Assembly (NCBI GenBank): GCA_964604675.1
Contig: CAZSAT010000060.1
Span: forward strand, 1 to 43,002
DNA from: CAZSAT01 sp964604675
Lineage (GTDB): Bacteria; Myxococcota_A; UBA796; CAJQPC01
Direction: 5' to 3'
Length of the DNA stretch: 43,002 nucleotides
Part shown: one piece after another, positions 1 to 8,491 of the stretch
How positions within the stretch are numbered: position 1 is the first letter of the stretch
Layout: every line of letters begins with the position of its first letter
The notes under the pieces: generated by a model
The model's database searches: none
Seen by the model: only the letters and a program-made list of their open reading frames with translations
What the model was told of the DNA's origin: nothing
Translations under genes and position numbers: made by a program

Positions 1-415
1 CCAGCGGCACCACCAAGCGCCAGCGGGGGCACGCCGGTGACACGCGGTCCTGCCGGTCGGTCAGGTGGTGCGTGGTCGTGTAGGCCATGAAGCAGTAGGT
101 GCCGAAGGCCTCGCGGAGATCCGCCAGCGTGAGCTCGAGGTTGTCTTCGTAGTCCAGCCTCAGGGCGTGGATGGCGTCGACCTCGCCGCGCTGGTTCTCC
201 CGGAAGCTGGCGAAGGCCCAGCACGGCGGTGAGGACCGCTCCGACTTCGCGTTGCTCTTCGGATCCCGAAGACTCATCGCGATCTGGCCCCAGGTGAGGC
301 TCTTGCGCACGCCGACCCGAGCTCCACCACCGGCGAAGTGCGTGACGTGCAGCGTGAGCAGCGCGGTGGGCGTGTCCTGGGTCTTCCGACCGTCCCCACG
401 TAGCGAGCTCGACAT
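1..415 (-). CDS. N-terminal part of a phage/plasmid-type primase-like replication protein (partial)
   Basis: The frame is open from an ATG at 415 to the window edge, giving 138 codons without a stop. A GGGAGG ribosome site lies at 419-424, 3 nt before the ATG. The segment WAFASFRENQRGEVDAIHAL is followed by an acidic stretch (LRLDYEDN), then FMAYTTTHHL and PRWRLVVPL. This order (Asp-rich strand, Y-T-T-x-H, then P-R-W-R-hydrophobic-P-L) is the pattern of the N-terminal nucleotidyltransferase-like domain of P4/VapE-type primases and plasmid replication proteins. The family call is inferred from motifs only; helicase and C-terminal domains would lie outside the window. It suggests a mobile element or prophage remnant to the left. 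Confidence 0.5.
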   Translation of the reverse strand, partial: MSSSLRGDGRKTQDTPTALLTLHVTHFAGGGARVGVRKSLTWGQIAMSLRDPKSNAKSERSSPPCWAFASFRENQRGEVDAIHALRLDYEDNLELTLADLREAFGTYCFMAYTTTHHLTDRQDRVSPACPRWRLVVPL

Positions 416-479
416 AAGCCTCCCAGAATCGCTTGCCTACATCATCGTCTTCTGGCGGCGAAACGCAACCGGGGGCGGC

Positions 480-2045
480 TCAGTTCGTCGTCGTGACGCT
501 GATCTCGTCCGTGATCTCCAGGCGCATGGAGAAGGTGTCCTCGTCGACGTCGGGCATGCCAGGGGCGTGCTCGCCACGGAGATCGGTGGGACCCGACAGC
601 GTGGCCCGGGGGTAGCACACGGCTCGAAGCAGGCCGAGGCCGGAGGGGTGCCCGTCGCTCGAACGGCCCAGGCCGACCGACGCCAGCCGGGGGCTCTGGT
701 CGGTGGTGGGCCGGTTCACCCGGAGCCGTCCGGTGCGCACCCGCGCGCTGAGCTGGGTGAACGCTTCCGAGGACGCGTCGCCGAAGATGGAGCAGACCAT
801 GCGGTACATGGCCTGGTTGTGGAGGGCGGCCGCTTCCTCGACGGTGTCGACCTTGTAGACCAGCACCGTGGGACCCGGGGGCTCTTCGTTCAGGAAGGGG
901 TGGGGCCCACGCCAGTCGACCTCGTAGATGGCGGGCGTGACGTAGAAGCCTCGACGCGGCGCGTGGCTCCGTGAGGTGCCCGGCAACAGAGCGTTGTGGC
1001 CGCGCTTGGAGAGGGCCCGCCCGTACTTGCGGAAGCGGCTGCGGAACTTCTCCGAGATCAGCGGTCCCATGAAGATGTCGCTGTCGAAGCCGTAGCCGAC
1101 CTTCACGCGGTTGGCGTGCTCGAGCAGGCGCTCGATGAAGGTGTCCCACACGCTGGACAGCACGATGATGCGGCCCGTGGAGGTGTGGCGTTGGCCCGCC
1201 GTCAACAGGGCCCCGTACAGCGCGGCGTAGACCGCGTGGTCGAGATCGGCATCGGGCAGGACGATGGCCAGGCCCTTGCCGCCCGCCTGGTAGTGCACCG
1301 GGAGCTCCGGACGGTCGAACACCGCGCGCCGGATCGCCATGGCGGTGTTGAACGACCCCGTGACGAGGAGGGCGTCGATGTCGGGGTGGGTGGACAGCCG
1401 CTTGCCGACCACGCTGCCCGATCCTTGGACCAGGTTGACGACGCCACGTGGGACCCGGCAGCGATCCCAGAGCTCCGCGAGCATCTGGCCGACGGCTGGC
1501 GTGAACTTCGAGGGCTTGTAGACCACGGTGTTGCCGGCCAGCACGCCCGCGGAGACCTGCACGGCGGTGGTGGCCACCGGGAGGTTGTAGGGGCAGACGG
1601 CGGCCACCACCCCGCGCGGCACGAGGTCGGTGCGGTGGTGTTCGTTGAGCACCTGCGGCGCGAGCAGCCCGAGTCCGTCGTCCAGCAACAGATCGATCGC
1701 CTCGAGGGCTTCGTGCACCTCGCGGCGCGACTCCCACAGCGGCTTGCCCGTCTCCCGCGTCACCAGCCCGGCGACGCGCTGTCGGTAGCGCGCGAGGGTG
1801 TCGCGGAACCGCCTCACGGCGTGGGCGCGATCGTTGATCCCGGTGCGGGTCCACTCGCGAGCAGCCCGTCGCGCGTGCTCGATCGCGTCGTCCACGCTGG
1901 ACTCGGAGAAGGGGAAGCGCCCCAGCACGTCGTCGCGGTGCCCCGGGTTCACCCCGTTGATGTACCCGTCGATCGACGCCGGCTTGACGAAGGAGCCATA
2001 GATGTAGTCCCCCTTCCTGACGAGGGGGCCGAAAGCTTCATCCAC
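480..2045 (-). CDS. Aldehyde dehydrogenase-fold protein lacking catalytic Cys and Glu (predicted pseudoenzyme)
   Basis: 521 aa, GTG start with AAGG 6 nt upstream. The fold matches the ALDH superfamily and is closest in feel to AstD-like semialdehyde dehydrogenases. CPYNLP (151-156, with the conserved Asn), the cofactor Lys of YKPSK (about 177) and VTGS (228-231) are present. The catalytic positions are not. The Glu of the usual E-L-G-G-K is Gln253 (HYQAGGKG), and the nucleophilic Cys of G-Q-x-C is His287 (LTAGQRHTST). The spacing of 34 residues is exactly that between Glu268 and Cys302 of classical ALDHs. The EExFGP motif reads EEPPGP. The His codon is CAC, at least two base changes from Cys. 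A C-terminal extension of about 30 residues follows. It is divergent from the transsulfuration operon. A binding, structural or regulatory role is possible; the ligand is unknown. Confidence 0.8.
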   Translation of the reverse strand: MDEAFGPLVRKGDYIYGSFVKPASIDGYINGVNPGHRDDVLGRFPFSESSVDDAIEHARRAAREWTRTGINDRAHAVRRFRDTLARYRQRVAGLVTRETGKPLWESRREVHEALEAIDLLLDDGLGLLAPQVLNEHHRTDLVPRGVVAAVCPYNLPVATTAVQVSAGVLAGNTVVYKPSKFTPAVGQMLAELWDRCRVPRGVVNLVQGSGSVVGKRLSTHPDIDALLVTGSFNTAMAIRRAVFDRPELPVHYQAGGKGLAIVLPDADLDHAVYAALYGALLTAGQRHTSTGRIIVLSSVWDTFIERLLEHANRVKVGYGFDSDIFMGPLISEKFRSRFRKYGRALSKRGHNALLPGTSRSHAPRRGFYVTPAIYEVDWRGPHPFLNEEPPGPTVLVYKVDTVEEAAALHNQAMYRMVCSIFGDASSEAFTQLSARVRTGRLRVNRPTTDQSPRLASVGLGRSSDGHPSGLGLLRAVCYPRATLSGPTDLRGEHAPGMPDVDEDTFSMRLEITDEISVTTTN

Positions 2046-2073
2046 CGTGCACCTTCAGGAGGGCAGCCGGCGG

Positions 2074-2079
2074 ATTATA
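2074..2079 (-). promoter_or_regulatory. Consensus -10 box (TATAAT) of the ALDH-like gene
   Basis: The minus strand reads TATAAT, 28 nt before the GTG at 2045, within the 57-bp divergent spacer shared with the cystathionine beta-synthase gene. No convincing TTGACA lies 17 nt upstream. Confidence 0.4.
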
Positions 2080-2102
2080 GCCGTCGGCCTCCGGAGTGCT
2101 GT

Positions 2103-3485
2103 GTGCGGAACGTCCACGACAACATCCTTTCGTGCGTGGGGGATACCCCCATCGTGCGCCTCGGCAACCTCGCTCGAGGGTTGAAGAGCAACGTCTACGC
2201 GAAGTGCGAGATGCTCAACCCCGGCGGCTCCGTGAAGGACCGCATCGCGCTCCAGATCATCGACGACGCTGTCGCGGCGGGTGAGCTGCACCCCGGCGCC
2301 ACCATCGTCGAGGGCACCTCGGGCAACACCGGTGCGGGCCTGGCGATGGTGGCGGCGCTCCGAGGCTACCGAACCACCTTCGTGATGCCCGACAAGCAGT
2401 CGGAAGAGAAGCGCGCAGCGCTGCGTGCCTACGGGGCGCGCGTGGTGGTCACGCCCACGGCGGTGGAGCCCGAGGACGAACGCAGCTACTACTCGGTGTC
2501 CACGCGGCTGGGCGGCGAGGCCGGCGCGTACTTCGCGAACCAGTACCACAACCCGTCGAACCCCAAGGCCCACTACCTGGCAACCGGTCCCGAGATCTGG
2601 GAGCAGATGGACGGCAAGATCGACGTCTTCGTGGGCGGCCTGGGCACGGGCGGCACGATCACGGGGGTCGGGAAGTACCTGAAGGAGCAGAACCCCGACA
2701 TCAAGATCATCGGTGTCGATCCGGTGGGCTCGCTGTACTACGACTACTTCCACACGGGCGAGCTGACCGACGCCGCCACCTACGTGCTGGAGGGCATCGG
2801 CGAGGACTTCCTGCCGAGCACCATCGACTTCTCGTTCATCGACGACGTGGTGCGTGTGAACGACAAGGAGTGCTTCCAGATGACCCGCCGGGTGGTCCGC
2901 GAGGAGGGCATCTTCTGCGGGGGCTCGAGCGGCGCCGCCGTGGCCGGTGCGCTGAAGTGGATCCGGCTCAACGATGCCGAGGGCAAGAACGTGCTGATCC
3001 TGCTGCCAGACTCCGGCAGCCGGTACCTGTCCAAGATCTTCAACGATGCCTGGATGCGCGAGGGCGGCTTCCTCGAGCCCGAGGTCGGCTTCGGCTCGGT
3101 GCGCGATCTCGTGCACGCCCGTGGCGATCGGGAGCTCATCGCGGTGGAGCCGAGCGACCGCGTGACGGCGGTGGTCGGCACCATGAAGCTCCACGGGATC
3201 AGCCAGGTCCCGGTGGTCGAGAACGGCCGCCTGCGAGGCATCTTGACCGACACCTCGCTCCTCGAGCGTGCCCTGCGCGTCGGAGGCGGCAACGCCGCGG
3301 TCGCCGAGCTGATCCAGGCGAACTACACCACCGTGGACCTCGACACCGAGATCAGCGTGTTGGTGGAGCTGTTCCGACGGGTGAAGGCCGCCTTCATCCT
3401 CGATGGCCAGCGACCGGTCGGAATCATCACCAAGATCGACCTCATCGACTACATCTCCTCGCTGACCGGGGCGGGGGAGTCGTGA
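2103..3485 (+). CDS. Cystathionine beta-synthase
   Basis: 460 aa from a GTG with GGAG at 2093-2096, 6 nt upstream; the family N-terminus (VRNVHDNILSCVGDTPIVRL) starts here. The PLP beta-family core covers about residues 1-330. The PLP Lys is K45 in NPGGSVKDR, and the phosphate/substrate loop is GTSGNTG (71-77). A pair of CBS (Bateman) domains fills about 335-460 (ISQVPVVENGRLRGILTD, then FILDGQRPVGIITKIDLIDY). This layout is the bacterial cystathionine beta-synthase type, without the animal N-terminal heme region. It should condense serine and homocysteine to cystathionine in the cytoplasm; the CBS pair may bind an adenosyl ligand. The stop overlaps the next start (GTGA), so it is coupled to the gamma-lyase gene. 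A cysteine-synthase-like activity cannot be excluded. Confidence 0.9.
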   Translation: MRNVHDNILSCVGDTPIVRLGNLARGLKSNVYAKCEMLNPGGSVKDRIALQIIDDAVAAGELHPGATIVEGTSGNTGAGLAMVAALRGYRTTFVMPDKQSEEKRAALRAYGARVVVTPTAVEPEDERSYYSVSTRLGGEAGAYFANQYHNPSNPKAHYLATGPEIWEQMDGKIDVFVGGLGTGGTITGVGKYLKEQNPDIKIIGVDPVGSLYYDYFHTGELTDAATYVLEGIGEDFLPSTIDFSFIDDVVRVNDKECFQMTRRVVREEGIFCGGSSGAAVAGALKWIRLNDAEGKNVLILLPDSGSRYLSKIFNDAWMREGGFLEPEVGFGSVRDLVHARGDRELIAVEPSDRVTAVVGTMKLHGISQVPVVENGRLRGILTDTSLLERALRVGGGNAAVAELIQANYTTVDLDTEISVLVELFRRVKAAFILDGQRPVGIITKIDLIDYISSLTGAGES

Positions 3486-4645
3486 GCGACGAGCCGGGCC
3501 TGAAGCCCGAGACGCTGTGCATCCACGGTGGTCAGAGCCCCGAGCCGATCACCGGCGCCGTGATGGTGCCGGTGTTCCAGACCAGCACCTACGCCGCACC
3601 CGCGGTGGGCGAGCACACCGGCTACGAGTACAGCCGCACGCAGAACCCCACCCGCGAGGCGATGGAGCGTGCGGTGGCGTCGCTCGAGGGCGCGAAGCAC
3701 GGCATCGCGTTCGGGTCCGGCAGCGCGGCAACCGCCACCGTGCAGCACCTCCTGGACGCTGGCGACCTCGTGGTGTGCGGCGACGATGTGTACGGCGGCA
3801 CCTACCGGCAGTTCACCAAGGTCTTCGCGCGCCAGGGTCTGACCTACCGCTTCGTGGACTTCGCCGAGATCGACCCGGTCGACGCCATCCCGGATGGCAC
3901 GAAGCTCGTGTGGCTGGAGAGTCCGACCAACCCGCTCCTGAAGGTGGCCGACATCGCGGCGTTGGCTCGCCGCGCGCACGCGGTGGGCGCCATCGTGGCG
4001 GTGGACAACACCTTCGCGAGCCCTTGGTTCCAGCGGCCCCTCGCGCTGGGTGCCGACCTCGTGGTGCACTCCACCACCAAGTACCTGAACGGCCACAGCG
4101 ACGTGGTGGGCGGCGTGGTGCTGACGTCGGGCGACGCGCTGGCGGAGCGCGTTCGCTTCCTCCAGAACAGCGTGGGCGCCGTGCCGGGTGTGTGGGACTG
4201 CTGGCTGACCCTGCGCGGGCTGAAGACCCTGGGCGTGCGCATGGAGCGGCACCAGCAGAACGCCCGCGCGGTCGTCGCCTGGCTCAAGTCGCGGCCGGAG
4301 GTTGCAAGGATCTGGTACCCGCTCGACGACACCCACCCCCACGTGGAGATCGCGCGCCGCCAGATGACCGGCTTCGGCGGCATGGTGAGCTTCGAGCTGG
4401 ACGCGGATCTGGCCACCGCCGAGCGCTTCTGCGCGGCGACGAAGGTCATCACCCTCGCGGAGAGCCTGGGGGGTGTCGAGTCGTTGATCGAGCTGCCCGC
4501 CGCCATGACGCACGCGTCGATTCCGCCGGATGTCCGTCGCGCCATCGGCATCGCAGATGGGCTGGTGCGCTTGAGCGCGGGCATCGAGCACGTGGACGAC
4601 CTCATCGAGGACCTGTCCCAGGCGCTGGCCGTCGCCTTCGGATGA
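3482..4645 (+). CDS. Cystathionine gamma-lyase / gamma-synthase (PLP enzyme)
   Basis: 387 aa from a GTG that overlaps the preceding stop by 4 nt. It belongs to the Cys/Met-metabolism PLP family: EYSRTQNPT (49-57) with the phosphate-binding Tyr and Arg, VDNTF (174-178) with the PLP-pyridine Asp, and the Schiff-base Lys200 in VVHSTTKYLNGHSD. The C-terminal stretch SLGGVESLIELPAAMTHASI resembles eukaryotic-type gamma-lyases. Pairing with cystathionine beta-synthase argues for gamma-lyase, completing reverse transsulfuration (homocysteine to cysteine). Sequence alone does not cleanly separate lyase from synthase in this family. The stop overlaps the ATG of the next gene (ATGA). Confidence 0.88.
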   Translation: MSDEPGLKPETLCIHGGQSPEPITGAVMVPVFQTSTYAAPAVGEHTGYEYSRTQNPTREAMERAVASLEGAKHGIAFGSGSAATATVQHLLDAGDLVVCGDDVYGGTYRQFTKVFARQGLTYRFVDFAEIDPVDAIPDGTKLVWLESPTNPLLKVADIAALARRAHAVGAIVAVDNTFASPWFQRPLALGADLVVHSTTKYLNGHSDVVGGVVLTSGDALAERVRFLQNSVGAVPGVWDCWLTLRGLKTLGVRMERHQQNARAVVAWLKSRPEVARIWYPLDDTHPHVEIARRQMTGFGGMVSFELDADLATAERFCAATKVITLAESLGGVESLIELPAAMTHASIPPDVRRAIGIADGLVRLSAGIEHVDDLIEDLSQALAVAFG

Positions 4646-5709
4646 AGGTCCTCTACGCGGCGCCGGCCCGTGGGGTTCCGATCTATGGCCCCTCGGGGGG
4701 GTCGGCCCACCAGCGAGGTGTGATCGCTGCGCTCGCGGCGGCCGGCCACGGCGTCACGGTGGTCGCCGCGGCGGAGCGCGACAGCCGCGGCCGCCACGGA
4801 AGGCTGCCCGCGGAAGTCTCGGTGTTGACCGCGCCGGAGCCCGGCTGGCCGAGCTGGCTCACGCGGTACCGGGAGCGGCGGGAGGCGTGGCACGCCCGAA
4901 GGTTGGCTGCGGCGGTGGTCGGGCAGGACTTCGAGCTGATCTGGGAGCGCTGGAGCCTGTTCTCGGACCTGGGGGCGCGTGTGCGCCAGGCGACCGGCGC
5001 CCGGTGGATCCTGGAGGTCAACGCGCCTCTGGCCGCGGAGCGCCAGCGCTTCGAGGAGGTGTTCGATCCGGCCTACGCGGAGGCCTGGGAGCGTAGGGTG
5101 CTGCCGCTTCCGGACCTGGTGGTCACGGTGTCGACGTGGCTGGTGCGGTGGTTGGTGGAAGACCGCGGTGTCCCGGCGGATCGGGTGCTCCTGCTGCCGA
5201 ACGGGACCAGCGGCGGTCTCGGCGACCGCGCCGCAGGGCGCGCCCGCATGGGCGTGGACGAGGGCGCGTTCGTGGTCGGCTTCCTGGGGTCGATGAAGCC
5301 GTGGCATGGCGCGGATCGGCTCGGGTCCATCGTCGGTCGCATCCCGGGGGCCGTGGGCGTGGCGGTGGGTCGTGGGCCGGTCGTGCCAGCCGGCGTGCGC
5401 TGCCTCGGCGCGGTCGATGCCCCCGCCGACCTCGTCGCTGCGATGGACGTGGGCCTCGCTCCCTACCCGGCCGACGCCCCGGCCTGGTTCTGTCCGCTGA
5501 AGGTGGCCGACTACCGCGCCGAGGGCACACCGGTGGTGGGGAGCGCGATCGGAGATCTACCGGCCTTGATCGGTCCTGGCGGCAGCACGGTCTCGGCCGG
5601 CGACGACGAGGCGTTTGCAGCCGCCTGTGCGCGGTGGCGGGGGCGCCGTGCGGTGCCGAGTGTGCGTTCGTGGTCGCTGGTGGTGGAGGAGGCGCTCGCG
5701 GCCTGCTAA
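4642..5709 (+). CDS. GT4-type (GT-B fold) glycosyltransferase
   Basis: 355 aa; the ATG overlaps the stop of the gamma-lyase gene (ATGA). The N-terminus, MKVLYAAPARGVPIYGPSGG, has the Gly-rich first loop of GT-B retaining transferases. A Rossmann half ends near VLLLPNG, and a second half holds FLGSMKPWHGADRL. The donor-sugar motif is PLKVADYRAEGTPVVGSAIG, corresponding to the P-x-K-x-x-E-x-M-A-x-G-x-P-V-V pattern with Asp in place of the usual Glu. The N-glycan or polysaccharide acceptor cannot be told from sequence. Tight coupling to sulfur amino-acid enzymes is odd and may be incidental, or may hint at a thiol glycoconjugate. Confidence 0.8.
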   Translation: MKVLYAAPARGVPIYGPSGGSAHQRGVIAALAAAGHGVTVVAAAERDSRGRHGRLPAEVSVLTAPEPGWPSWLTRYRERREAWHARRLAAAVVGQDFELIWERWSLFSDLGARVRQATGARWILEVNAPLAAERQRFEEVFDPAYAEAWERRVLPLPDLVVTVSTWLVRWLVEDRGVPADRVLLLPNGTSGGLGDRAAGRARMGVDEGAFVVGFLGSMKPWHGADRLGSIVGRIPGAVGVAVGRGPVVPAGVRCLGAVDAPADLVAAMDVGLAPYPADAPAWFCPLKVADYRAEGTPVVGSAIGDLPALIGPGGSTVSAGDDEAFAAACARWRGRRAVPSVRSWSLVVEEALAAC

Positions 5710-5718
5710 GCGGGCTCC

Positions 5719-6246
5719 ATGTGGATCCTGCACCTGGCCTGCAACCTCGAACCACCGGAGTACGAGGACGCGGGCTGCGACGAGCGCGCGCTGTTCTATG
5801 CCGACGCCGATGGGGATGGTGCCGGGGATCCGGCGTCGAGCTACCTCGGATGCGACGCGCCCAGCGGCTACGTGGCCGAGCCTTCGGACTGTGACGACGC
5901 CGACCCGACCGTGAGCGCGGACTGCTCGACGGACACCGGCACCGACACGGGCGCGGGCGGTGACACGGCGAAGGGCGGCGACACCGGGAAGGGACCGGAC
6001 ACGGACGGCGGCGGCGACACCGCGACGGACGGCGACACGGGCAAGGCCACCGACACGGGCAAGGCCGCGGACACCGGCAAGGCCGCCGACGAGGGCAAGG
6101 CCACCGACACGGGCGAGGCCGCGGACACCGGCAAGGCCACCGACGCGGGCCAGGCCACCGACACGGGCAAGGCCACCGACACCGGGAAGGGTGGCGACAC
6201 TGCCGGCAACGAGACCAACCCGGACACCGGTCCCCCGGTCCCCTGA
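5719..6246 (+). CDS. Short-signal lipoprotein with MopE-like motif and TDTGKA repeats
   Basis: 175 aa. An in-frame TAA at 5707-5709 and no start codon between it and the ATG fix the start. The N-terminus MWILHLAC is a 7-residue uncharged hydrophobic stretch before Cys8, taken as a very short lipoprotein signal. Residues 25-70 hold a DADGDGAGD calcium-loop-like stretch and SDCDDADPTVS, half of a MopE-type motif. The rest is low-complexity Thr/Asp/Gly/Lys/Ala. Probably an outer-surface lipoprotein with a flexible acidic tail. It is last in the transsulfuration operon, 9 nt after the glycosyltransferase. Function unknown. Confidence 0.65.
   Translation: MWILHLACNLEPPEYEDAGCDERALFYADADGDGAGDPASSYLGCDAPSGYVAEPSDCDDADPTVSADCSTDTGTDTGAGGDTAKGGDTGKGPDTDGGGDTATDGDTGKATDTGKAADTGKAADEGKATDTGEAADTGKATDAGQATDTGKATDTGKGGDTAGNETNPDTGPPVP
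6040..6183 (+). repeat. 18-nt in-frame tandem repeat, about 8 units
   Basis: Units encode GKATDT, GKAADT, GKAADE, GKATDT, GEAADT, GKATDA, GQATDT and GKATDT. All are multiples of three, so copy-number change keeps the frame. It lies inside the lipoprotein at 5719-6246. Confidence 0.8.
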
Positions 6247-6577
6247 GTCCGGCACCATTCGATCCCGGCCTCGGTGTCGACGCGGGCGCGGAGGTGGATG
6301 AGGACACGGACATCGATGTCGAGCTCGATGTCCCCCCAGCCTCAGCGAGCCGGCGAACCATCGCGGCGACTCGTCGCCGCGCCTCTTGCTGCTCCGGCCC
6401 GCCCTCGGTGTCGATCGGGGCAGCACGGCGCAGGCCTCGGCCGCCGCCGCGCAGGTGACGTGTTCCTGGCGGTTCCGCGTCGAAGATCCGGGCCGAAGGG
6501 CTGCACCCACGTGAGGATCGAGGTCACCTCCGCGGCGTGATCTCACCGGGGCTGCGTGGAGTGACGACGGCCGACGA
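6247..6577. other. 331-bp region between convergent genes without a convincing gene
   Basis: No open frame here has both a plausible start and coding-like composition. Two short stretches look coding: a plus-strand acidic segment around 6270-6345 (VDAGAEVDEDTDIDVELDV) and a minus-strand segment around 6530-6480 (EVTSILTWVQPFGPD). Neither has a start and continuous frame, so decayed gene fragments are possible. No hairpin with a T-tract was seen. Confidence 0.4.
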
Positions 6578-7849
<1,272 letters not shown>

Positions 7850-7883
7850 GGTCTCTCTCTCCTGGGGCTCGCGGCCCACGGGT

Positions 7884-8105
7884 TCAGGTGGTCTGTGCGG
7901 TGTCTCCGGAGTCCCCGGTGTCTCCGGTGTCCCCGGTGTCCCCGGTGTCTCCGGTGTCTCCGGTGTCTCCGGTGTCATCACCGACGTCGCTGCTGTCCAC
8001 GCCGGCCGCGCCCGCGCTCTGGCCGAGGCAGACGTCGTCGTACGGCTCGGTGCCCTCGGGGCAGCCTTCGGTGACGCAGGCGATGACGAGCAGGGACCAC
8101 AGCAT
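7884..8105 (-). CDS. Small lipoprotein with GDT repeat tail
   Basis: 73 aa. The N-terminus MLWSLLVIAC gives 9 uncharged hydrophobic residues before Cys10. An in-frame TAG at 8115-8117, with only three codons between, excludes a longer signal. A short Cys-containing segment (VTEGCPEGTEPYDDVCLGQ) follows, then about eight GDT units. The composition is that of surface-tethered myxobacterial-style lipoproteins. It lies 34 nt upstream of eno and 20 nt downstream of the small membrane protein, so it is likely co-transcribed. Function unknown. Confidence 0.65.
   Translation of the reverse strand: MLWSLLVIACVTEGCPEGTEPYDDVCLGQSAGAAGVDSSDVGDDTGDTGDTGDTGDTGDTGDTGDSGDTAQTT
7899..7979 (-). repeat. 9-nt tandem repeat (GDT codons), about 9 units
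   Basis: On the plus strand the unit is ggtgtctcc/ggtgtcccc, repeated head to tail, encoding Gly-Asp-Thr on the minus strand. The same DNA stays open in the enolase frame as ETP/GTP units. Confidence 0.9.
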
Positions 8106-8125
8106 GGGCTGGAGCTAACCCGGCC

Positions 8126-8491
8126 TCAGCGCCACACCGTGTCGAGTTCGCGAAACCAGCGCTCGTAGGCGCCGGTGCTGAGCAGGTAGATCTGCAGCGC
8201 AAAGCTCGCCGCGCACCACGCCAGCCCCGCCGTCGCCAGGCGCTGGAGGAGGTGCAGCCGCGGCGCGTGCTCGGTGGCCACCACGCCCGCCGCGGCGGCG
8301 GCCAGCTCGCGTCCCACCCACCACCAGGCCCAGAGCGTGAGCGCGGCGCCCGGAATGGAGAGGCAGGTCAGCAGGCCCAACAGGTCGAGCACGAGGGCTG
8401 CGGCGAGCACGAGCTGGATCCGTGGAGCGTGGCTCGGGCGGGTGGGGAGCTCGGGATCGCCCTCGAACAAGCGGTCGACGCGATCGCTCAT
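8126..8491 (-). CDS. Small membrane protein of unknown function
   Basis: 121 aa. The ATG overlaps the plsB stop (ATGA). After a polar N-terminus (MSDRVDRLFEGDPELPTRPS) there are two or three hydrophobic stretches, roughly residues 26-60 (including LTLWAWWWVGRELAAAAAG) and 85-107. No known family was recognised. Coupling to plsB suggests a membrane or lipid context, but no function is assigned. Confidence 0.7.
   Translation of the reverse strand: MSDRVDRLFEGDPELPTRPSHAPRIQLVLAAALVLDLLGLLTCLSIPGAALTLWAWWWVGRELAAAAAGVVATEHAPRLHLLQRLATAGLAWCAASFALQIYLLSTGAYERWFRELDTVWR

Noticed and set aside
996..2102. Long plus-strand open frame leading into cystathionine beta-synthase (apparent 829-aa protein)
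   Set aside because: The first 369 codons are antisense to the ALDH-like gene, and the ribosome site GGAG at 2093 plus the family N-terminus fix the start at 2103.
7850..7981. 44-residue Pro/Thr N-terminal extension of enolase
   Set aside because: It is created by the tandem repeat in another frame; the ribosome site and the conserved enolase start are at 7849.
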